Of a stretch of DNA of 14,526 nt, positions 8,671 through 14,526 are shown one piece after another. The translations under genes were made by a program, and so were the position numbers. Below the pieces are notes generated by a model. It was given only the letters and a program-made list of their open reading frames with translations. It did not search any database and had not been told where the DNA came from. This stretch comes from Isohypsibius dastychi (Eukaryota > Tardigrada > Eutardigrada > Parachela > Isohypsibiidae): the NCBI GenBank assembly GCA_034696485.1, contig JAQIWT010000848.1, positions 1 through 14,526 of the forward strand, in the 5' to 3' direction. The stretch's first letter is position 1, and the number at the start of each line of letters is the position of its first letter.

Positions 8671-8939
8671 TCACATCGATGTGTTACGCTCCCAAGAGTC
8701 AAGAAGTTGAGTTTGTTCCGATAGTCGTTTTACTTGCTCCTCGTTTTCTTTACGTAATGAGTCTAACTAATGCTTGAAACAGCAATAACCAAAAGATTAC
8801 ACGAGGGATGACGAAATTCAAACCCTTTGCCAGAAGAATAATTTTCCAGGATAACGGGCTTGAATACGTAATGAGCCGGGGCGCCAGGGAGTTGTGCTTC
8901 ACCTGCTTGAAGAACTGCCACAGCTCGTTCCACTAGCCA
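8671..8939 (-). other. Coding-like island, possible exons of an unidentified gene or a gene relic
   Basis: After an acceptor-like TACTGTACAG, the minus strand is open from 8939 to a TAG at 8763-8765 (WLVERAVAVLQAGEAQLPG at its start) with GC-rich third positions. A second open stretch, 8766-8671, reads LRKENEEQVKRLSEQTQLLD, heptad-like, then stops. A phase-0 donor (TAC|GTATTC, near 8867) and the acceptor TTCAAGCATTAG would join them with a 100 bp intron. No start codon or upstream exon was found and no family is recognised. Confidence 0.25.
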
Positions 8940-9086
8940 CTGTACAGTACAATATTTATAATTGGTGGAGAACTAGCTAATAATAGCTAATAATTATTGT
9001 GAGTGAGTGAATGAATTCGTTTTTAATACGGAATACTTTTTTATCGGAATTAAAATTGAGATTAACTAGCTTTACGTCCTTTGTAC

Positions 9087-9156
9087 TGTATCTTTGCAAA
9101 GACAATTGCAGTTGTATCAATTGTATCTTTGCAATTGTATCTTTGCAGACAATTGT
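9087..9156 (+). repeat. Short clustered repeat TGTATCTTTGCA
   Basis: The 12-mer TGTATCTTTGCA occurs exactly three times, at 9087-9098, 9122-9133 and 9136-9147. The first and third copies are each followed by GACAATTG. The pattern suggests small local duplications, with no coding support on either strand. Confidence 0.7.
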
Positions 9157-9454
9157 CTTTTTTTCAGCTGAACTTGTACTTGAAAATGGGACAAACCACA
9201 CTAAAAGGATCAGCTGATGCTTGTCAACAACGTTCTGAAACTTGCTGCTGATGTCATAAAAGTATGTGGTTAAATGTTTTTATTTCGTTTTGTCTCTTGA
9301 TCATTTTTCTTTATGAAGTGGAACATCCATGTCGAATCTCCGGGTTTCCCGCAAGTCCCTTCCTTTACAATGTGTCTCGTTAACTGATTTTGTCGGCATT
9401 TTTTGACTCTGATCTCCGGGATCTGTGGATTCAAGCTGAAACTTTACTAGCATG

Positions 9455-9460
9455 TTTATT
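9455..9460 (-). terminator. Candidate poly(A) signal of the minus-strand PAN-like gene
   Basis: AATAAA on the minus strand about 196 nt past the stop codon at 9656. It is the nearest exact hexamer. Confidence 0.45.
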
Positions 9461-9655
9461 ACTTCCACGAAAGATTACAATGAAGATTTGAGCTGAAAAT
9501 TTTAATCCATTACCAGTTCCCCGCGTGAGCGGGCGGCGCTGCTAGCAATATTTGATTGCACGAAGAAAACCATTTCAAGTGCAAGGATGGAAGTGATTAA
9601 ACACCAAGTCGATTAATAGCACAATATAGTCGGAGTACACACAAAGAAAGTCAAA

Positions 9656-10294
9656 TTACAACGGGAGTTTAAGCTTATTCTTCTTGAAACCGATATTCCC
9701 TCGTGGGGCTTGGTCGAGAAAACCTTCCTGCAAGGAGCTGCCCACTGCACAGCCGCAAGCGCGATCTGTTAGATAGTAGTCACAACTAGACAAAACATCG
9801 CAAAGAGCTTCGCACTGGGCTACGCCGACCATACTACGGAGGCAACTCAAGCTCTGGTTCTGGAACGCATTCCCCATTGCCTTAGACGCATAACGTACAA
9901 ATCCACCAATGTTCGAATCGCTAACCTTTAGACCACTGAATGCACCGGGATCATCAGAGTCGCTGTTTATGGATTGCCTGTGTTGACAAGTTGATGTGGC
10001 GGGAAACCATACGTAGATGTCGCAGTTAGAGCGCAAAGAGCATAGACCACGGCATTCGACCTCGGTGCCTTCCAGTCGCGTATTTGACAACACGAATTCG
10101 CTCAGCAATCTTTGATCATCCGATGCTGGCTGGATCCATTCGTCCTTCCTAATGTAAAAGCCCTCCTCCAGCCGAATATCTGCCTGTACCCACAATCAAT
10201 TGACAAAATGCGTACAGTTTTACCAACTACATCCACAACGTACCGGTTGGCACCCACTCAGAGCTGTCAAGAAAATCAACGTAATCACGAACAT
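9656..10294 (-). CDS. Secreted PAN/apple-like cysteine-rich protein, copy A
   Basis: Exon 1 (10294-10244) encodes a 17-residue signal peptide, MFVITLIFLTALSGCQP. After a 60 bp phase-0 intron (donor CCG|GTACGT, acceptor GTACAG), exon 2 (10183-9656) encodes the rest, 192 aa in total. The mature chain begins ADIRLEEGFYI. Two modules of the PAN/apple pattern follow: CRGLCSLRSNC then CQHR, and CEALCDVLSSC then CGCA, each with the C-x3-C-x5-C helix signature. Between them is GLKVSDSNIGGF, identical in copy B. Ten mature cysteines are present, plus one NxS sequon (NQS). PAN domains bind proteins or carbohydrates outside the cell; the ligand is unknown. It is transcribed away from copy B. The assignment to PAN rests on cysteine spacing and is tentative; the secreted nature and paralogy are firm. 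Confidence 0.86.
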
Positions 10295-10384
10295 TCTGGC
10301 AGATTACAACATCCTTTGAAAACAAGATTCCGGGAATAAATGGTTTGCTCGACAATGCAAAAAGAACAGACTGATCGGGACTGA

Positions 10385-10391
10385 TTTTATG
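10385..10391 (-). promoter_or_regulatory. Possible TATA-like element of copy A
   Basis: The minus strand reads CATAAAA about 91 bp upstream of the copy A start codon, giving a predicted 5' UTR of about 65 nt. The match to consensus is moderate. Confidence 0.35.
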
Positions 10392-10540
10392 CAGGCTTGA
10401 ATCGGATTATTGTTAATGTGGCATTCTTTTGCTCATCCCGAATGTTGCATGATAGCTACAAGATAAGATAGCGGGCAAATTTCTACACATCTGACACCTT
10501 TCGACCGCATTTCCCGAGTACGATAAGGCTAGAATTCGTC

Positions 10541-10565
10541 AGTTCATGAACAGGTCAGCAGTTCA
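10541..10565 (+). promoter_or_regulatory. Nuclear-receptor-like half-site cluster (DR5 plus DR2)
   Basis: AGTTCA at 10541, AGGTCA at 10552 and AGTTCA at 10560 lie in the same orientation with spacers of 5 and 2 bp. The first copy also forms the palindrome GTTCATGAAC (10542-10551). Direct repeats of this hexamer are the binding pattern of nuclear receptor dimers. Function is inferred. Confidence 0.4.
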
Positions 10566-10970
10566 GCATAATTTCATCGATTGCAACTGATCTTCTTTTG
10601 TGGCTTATTAGTATGGTTCACTAGTGAGTTTTCAGTCAGAACTCTTACCACCTCCCACGACGAAACTTTTCTCAGGTTGGCACAGAAAAGATCTGTGGGC
10701 GGGCGTAACTTCTCCAAACGAGCCGGGAAGCTCGATTTTTGAAATTTTGAACTTGATGTTTCGCTCTCTCCGGCTAATGAACCATACTCTCAGTATACTT
10801 CTGCTAGAAGAATAACTCGCCAGAAGAATAACCGGAAACTGTGTCGTCGTTGTAACGTATTGATGATTTTTTACGGGAGGGTCTGGGAGTTCGCCAGACC
10901 GGGGGACTTCTGCTGGAAGAGTAGTTGACCGCTGGTTCCCTCACTCAGTAAACTACAACCGATATTTATT

Positions 10971-10989
10971 CTCCCCCTCCCCCCAGGGG
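10971..10989. repeat. C-rich tract with short inverted repeat
   Basis: The plus strand reads C5-T-C6-A-G5, so the last C run can pair with the G run in a tight hairpin. The C5-T-C5 portion recurs in the tract at 12237-12260. Confidence 0.5.
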
Positions 10990-11331
10990 GAACTTGAAGG
11001 ACTTACGTGAGGCCAAAGAATAGCGTCAAGTTGAAAAATTTTGCAGAACAAGTTTTCAATTTTCTGTTTGGGGGTAAGTGGGCATTTCCGGCCAATTGCA
11101 TTCTCTGAAATCATTGTGAGCAGAGCATGTGATACAGTACAATTGTTGTCTGATATTGATAAGGTTCGTACCCAGCTCACCGATAAGCTTATCTTACCGA
11201 AGCCCATCCGGGACGCCAACAAGAAGCCAAGTTTGCCGTGGGTGTTTGTAAGACAACCTGCTAGTTTGCAAAATATTTCATTCCTTTTTGGTTTTTAATT
11301 GTTTGCTTTGCACGTTTGTTAAGGTGAAAAG

Positions 11332-11968
11332 ATGAAATTCTTACTACGTTTCATAGTTATTGGGATGGCAGCTACCGCTTGCGAATCGGTATCACGCTTG
11401 TGCTTGTTTCTGTTCATTTTTCGGTAAGTTCAATTGTTCCATGGTTTCACAGGCTGATATTCGTCTAGAAGATGGTTTTTACATCGTGAGAAATGAAAAA
11501 ATAAGGCAGGCCCATTACCATCAGATTTTCCTCAACGAGCTTACGAGAATTTCAGAAGCTGATTGCCGTGGTCTGTGCAACATCCGCTCAAATTGCGATA
11601 TCTACATCTGGTTTACTAGCAATGCTACGTGTCAACACAGAGCAGCGGTCAACACCTCTGGTCAATATGGCAACAAACATAGCGGATTAAAGGTCAGCGA
11701 TTCCAATATTGGTGGATTTCTGCGACATGATTCCAAGACAGTGGGGAACGCTTTCGTTTCAACGGAATGGACTTGCCTCGGGAAACACGCCAGTTTGGCT
11801 GACTGCGAAGCAATGTGTGATTATTTACCGAAGTGTCAGTATTACTTCACAGACATAAGCTGTGGTTGTGCGCTGTGCCATTCCAACAAAGACACCTACC
11901 CCAACCATGCAACCAATGCTTGGGGAAACATGGGCTTCAAGAAGAACAACTTACAGATGCACAGCTAA
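11332..11968 (+). CDS. Secreted PAN/apple-like cysteine-rich protein, copy B
   Basis: Exon 1 (11332-11388) encodes a 19-residue signal peptide, MKFLLRFIVIGMAATACES. After a 64 bp phase-0 intron (GTATCA to TTTCACAG), exon 2 (11453-11968) completes a 190 aa protein. The mature chain starts ADIRLEDGFYI and repeats the layout of copy A: CRGLCNIRSNC with CQHR, the identical GLKVSDSNIGGF, CEAMCDYLPKC with CGCALC, and a C-terminal NMGFKKNNL. By eye about half the residues match copy A. It has eleven mature cysteines; the extra one (CALCHS) replaces a Gly of copy A and leaves an odd number. NAT and NTS are potential N-glycosylation sites. A consensus GTAAGT inside the intron at 11424 is too close to the acceptor and would break the frame. 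Confidence 0.87.
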
Positions 11969-12236
11969 AGCTTTGGCGTGAGATTGTTTTGGGAGGTGGA
12001 CTGATAGTTTACTTGTCATTTCCCTTCTTCCTTGATTTTCCGCCACTATGCGTTGAGTCTTTTGTTTAGTAGTTGCTCAGCTCAAACAATCAACATCTGA
12101 AACGGCCATCACTTGATCGAAAACAGCAAATACTGATCTGTGACTTTCAACAATTCCAAATGTTGCACAAGTTTCACCTTGATCAATGTAGTGAGGTCCA
12201 TGAATAACAGATTCGAGGTCGCCGAGCCTCCAAACA

Positions 12237-12260
12237 CCCCCCCCCCCCTCCCCCTCCCCC
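12237..12260 (-). repeat. C/G homopolymer tract, G-quadruplex-prone
   Basis: The plus strand reads C12-T-C5-T-C5; the minus strand is therefore G5-A-G5-A-G12, enough runs for an intramolecular G-quadruplex with one-base loops. Length of the C12 run may be affected by sequencing error. Confidence 0.75.
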
Positions 12261-12285
12261 TAGGTAGGCTTCTCTTAGTCTAGAA

Positions 12286-12357
12286 CTTTCGTAGTTATCC
12301 TTTCGTAGTCTTCACCTTTCGTATTCGGGAGCTTTCGTTGTACAAACTTTCCGTATT
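12286..12357 (+). repeat. Degenerate tandem repeat around CTTTCGTA, period about 15 bp
   Basis: CTTTC(C)GT begins at 12286, 12300, 12316, 12332 and 12347, spacings of 14, 16, 16 and 15 bp. Flanking bases vary (CTTTCGTAGT, CTTTCGTATT, CTTTCGTTGT, CTTTCCGTATT). A possible further copy, CTTCGTAGG, is near 12380. The pattern suggests an old minisatellite-like array. Confidence 0.6.
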
Positions 12358-13302
12358 CCCAGTCGCTCATAGCCAGCAGCTTCGTAGGTGACGGTTTGTG
12401 GTTCTGAGGGATTCCCGGTAAACAGTGTTGCTCGTAAAGCAACTCATAATTAAAACCCGTGGCATGTCAAACAATTCACGGGTATGCGGGAGACTGCATA
12501 AGACTTCAAGCTCTAAAACAACCATGACCTCGAACGAAACCTCAAACTTACGAAACTCCTTCTCTACGAACTCAGCAAACAACGAGTATTCTTAACTACA
12601 AGGGCACCGGCAGCGAATGTTCTGCAATGAGAGAAGTGGCCCACAAAAAGTCAAGGCACGCTTCAAAAGCGTCGGACTTGATCACGGACGGTTACTAACG
12701 TGGCTGGGCTGAAGAATGCGTATGAGTCTTTTTCATCTGATATGTCCGTATCCCGTGAAAGCAGAGCTGGTGGTCCACTTCCCAAATACAGGGCTCTACG
12801 TCTACGTACGAAATCTGTTTTTTTTTGTTTCCGAGCACGAAATGGAAATAATGACTGGATTGCATTGCGCAGTGCTGCGCAGAATCATGGGTACATTGCC
12901 CCGTTACTGATTGGACCCTGAAGGTCGTTTGTCTCATTCTGTGTTAATCGTTACTTTGAAGATATTACATCTGACAAGCCCCGTCTGAAAACTAGAATGT
13001 ATAAATGAATGATGTGGATGAGGAAAATATTTGACAGCAGCTGCACGGGATGTCATCTGCGCCCCCTACGCGTCACTGGGAATTCGAATCGTGATCTCGG
13101 TTTGCTCACCAGGATTAACTTTCTTCGAGAGTCTGGTACAGTATGCAACTTGCGAATTGCGATCATGTGGGCCGTTGCAATATAATCACGTTGAATGTGT
13201 TTCAAAATAAACTCAGCCGTCCAACAACAGTCTGCGGCGCACTCAGGTTGCACCGGAAGTCATGTGTGTGTTTAAGCTCAGGGCTCCCTCTGCTGGTCTC
13301 AC

Positions 13303-13425
13303 GTTCCATTGACAAAAAAGGCGATCGACCCAACGAGTTTCGATTGGAGAGACAAGACAAGCCTGAAACTCCGTCGTCTCACGTGTGAACTTGGACTTGG
13401 CGAGCTCAACATAGACCCAAGCCCC
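13303..13425 (-). other. Exon-like open stretch, unassigned
   Basis: The minus strand has an acceptor (TGATTTCTAAG), a 123 nt open frame of 41 codons beginning GAWVYVELAKSKF, and a donor (AAC|GTGAGA). Codon choice looks exon-like, but no neighbouring exon was found. The plus strand is open here too, so strand and reality are both uncertain. Confidence 0.2.
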
Positions 13426-13576
13426 CTTAGAAATCAATATGATGAATGACGAGGAAGCAATGAATCAATGCGGCGAATTACGTCATTAATCAATTTTTCA
13501 CAACGAAACACAGGATTTGAGATCCCGAAGGAATTTCCGGTTTGAACTGAAATATCGAGCGCAGGTGTTTATTCCT

Positions 13577-13671
13577 TTTGACTCGCGTCAAATGTATGAA
13601 GGGCCATTGTGACTTCGTTCTTTGACCCCCTTCAAAGAACCGCTTTTGAACAGCATCAAAAATACGTATTT
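13577..13671. repeat. Cluster of short palindromes
   Basis: Three inverted repeats lie within 95 bp: TTTGAC-4-GTCAAA (13577-13592), GTTCTTTGA-6-TCAAAGAAC (13617-13640) and the perfect 12-mer AAATACGTATTT (13660-13671). The first two share the TTTGA(C) core. Confidence 0.65.
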
Positions 13672-14407
13672 CTTTTGTCAAAATTTTGGAAGGGGGTCTG
13701 CGTTCTGTTGTTAGCTGAGAAGCAGTGATGGAACAGGTATCTTTCATTCTTTTAAGGGATTACTAGGATTGCGACTTACTTCCATCATCGCAAGCAGTCT
13801 AAAAAAGCGGGAAACTGTTCTCTTACTTCTAAATAAAGAGGTATTCCAGGGGCTTGCTCATAAGAAACCGGTGAGAGGGTGGGTGGCACGTATGGGGTAA
13901 ATGACCCCACCAATTCACACCAAGTGTCACCACTGTTCAGGGGTCCATCCTCACAGTTTTGCTATTTGCGTCACACCCAAAAAGGCACGGCTTGGCTTGA
14001 GTGACAAAACGATGCGGAGAAGCAAGAGAGGATGTAGATTGCATCACTCTCTAGCTTCACTCCGCTCTTGACTCTTCCCTAATCCAAATCAGTCGCACTT
14101 TGCTGTTTTTGATTTCCCAACCGCGCTTTTCAACTTCTTCTGTTTGTTCTGGATTCTTCCAGTTTGCTGCATTGCTGCCAGCTTTGTTCGAAATGCTACA
14201 GGGATTTTTTGTTTATTCTTCAACCGGAAACTGACTCGAGCTCATGAAATCAGCGTCCCAATCATCGGTCGTGCATCTTCTCCTCATTCAAGTTCAGTTT
14301 CGCAATCTTTCCAATCGATCGAACTGCTCATCGATACGTTCAAGTGCTAATCCATTTATGCACTTTTCATTTTTGGACTTCCGGAAACATCCCAAGTTGC
14401 CAGTTCC

Positions 14408-14526
14408 ATGAATTCGCACAGCAAGAAGAAGAAAGAATACCCAAGTTCCCCCACCGATTCCCTCAGTTTGGACGGTGGAGATGGCGTGGTTTCAAATGGA
14501 TTCGGTGGATCCTTCATGTCTATCCC
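14408..14526 (+). CDS. Possible N-terminus of an unidentified protein, cut by right edge
   Basis: The last 119 bases are open from an ATG: 39 codons and two bases. The product begins MNSHSKKKKEYPSSPT, then a Ser/Gly-rich low-complexity stretch (DSLSLDGGDGVVSNGFGG) without stops to the end of the window. The basic KKKK run could be a nuclear signal. Such an N-terminus is common in regulatory or nuclear proteins, but no domain is visible and the family is unknown. An earlier frame ending at 14350 has no support and is probably 5' UTR. Confidence 0.45.
   Translation, partial: MNSHSKKKKEYPSSPTDSLSLDGGDGVVSNGFGGSFMSI

Larger units (their letters stand above)
7935..9655. other. Long stretch without an assignable gene
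   Basis: The first part is the promoter of the 8-Cys peptide gene. From about 8280 to 8950 there are several short coding-like frames on both strands, none with a start codon and complete splice logic. The best are minus-strand frames at 8763-8939 and 8671-8766. From 8940 to 9655 the DNA is AT-rich, with a short repeat cluster at 9087-9156 and the 3' UTR of the minus-strand PAN-like gene (AATAAA on the minus strand at 9455-9460). Confidence 0.5.
10295..11331. promoter_or_regulatory. Shared upstream region of the divergent PAN-like pair
   Basis: This is 1037 bp between two opposite start codons, so both promoters lie here. It contains WGATAR motifs (TGATAG at 10450, AGATAA at 10461, AGATAG at 10466, TGATAA at 11157, and the palindrome GATAAGCTTATC at 11182-11193). 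It also has hexamer half-sites at 10541-10565 and a C-rich tract with a short inverted repeat at 10971-10989. An exon-like frame at 11138-11247 is reported separately. No clear TATA box was seen for copy B. Confidence 0.55.
11969..14407. other. 2.4 kb with no assignable gene
   Basis: I see no start codon plus splice pattern or family similarity supporting a gene on either strand. The region holds a G-quadruplex-prone C tract (12237-12260), a degenerate 15-bp repeat (12286-12357), doubled TGCGCA (12866-12881), an exon-like minus frame (13303-13425), palindromes (13577-13671), a small inverted repeat (13893-13909) and two plus-strand AATAAA hexamers (13206 and 13832). The last few hundred bases probably contain the promoter and 5' UTR of the gene at the right edge. 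Confidence 0.5.

Noticed and set aside
11423-11430. Consensus donor GTAAGT in the copy B signal-peptide intron
   Set aside because: Only about 29 bp from the acceptor and it would shift the frame; the upstream GTATCA donor keeps phase and matches copy A.
12364-12540. Minus-strand frames, including a 31-codon ATG frame beginning MSDWEYGKF
   Set aside because: All three minus frames are open over part of this segment, which points to composition and the CTTTCGTA repeat rather than coding.
12695-12937. Opposed frames of 73-80 codons on both strands
   Set aside because: Mutually overlapping, no ATG or splice support for either, no family similarity.
1-14526. tRNA genes, CRISPR arrays, transposon open frames
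   Set aside because: I looked for B-box-like motifs, regular spaced repeats and transposase or reverse transcriptase motifs and saw none; a tool-based scan would be more sensitive.

Overview
The window is animal nuclear DNA. Genes are broken by short GT-AG introns (mostly 53-190 bp), start in ATG without ribosome binding sites, and encode metazoan-type proteins (DNAJC21, mitochondrial succinate-semialdehyde dehydrogenase, C19orf53/UPF0390, CYB5D1). Compact intergenic distances and tiny introns suggest a small-genome invertebrate. A tardigrade or other small ecdysozoan would fit, and CYB5D1 suggests cilia or flagella somewhere in the life cycle, but the sequence alone does not prove the taxon. 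All exon models here were built by eye from splice sites, phase and family similarity.

Layout. 1-572 (-): 5' part of DNAJC21, running off the left edge. 573-1034: shared divergent promoter. 1035-3989 (+): complete 13-exon SSADH gene (ALDH5A1). 3990-4466: convergent 3' ends. 4467-4796 (-): single-exon C19orf53 homologue. 5319-6269 (-): three-exon CYB5D1. 6479 to about 7079 (-): unidentified gene, clear last exon and uncertain 5' end. 7444-7934 (-): two-exon gene for a secreted peptide with eight mature cysteines, behind a good TATA box. 7935-9655: mostly unassigned, with a coding-like island on the minus strand. 9656-10294 (-) and 11332-11968 (+): head-to-head pair of paralogous secreted PAN/apple-like proteins with the same gene structure. 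11969-14407: no assignable gene; repeats, palindromes, a G-quadruplex-prone tract and one exon-like stretch. 14408-14526 (+): possible 5' end of a gene cut by the right edge.

The left half is housekeeping: ribosome maturation (DNAJC21), GABA catabolism (SSADH), a small basic protein (C19orf53) and a ciliary protein (CYB5D1). The right half is accessory and encodes short, cysteine-rich secreted proteins that look lineage-specific. The most novel item is the divergent PAN-like pair, whose 1.04 kb shared upstream region carries a nuclear-receptor-like half-site cluster and several GATA motifs. No tRNA, rRNA, CRISPR array or recognisable transposon was seen.
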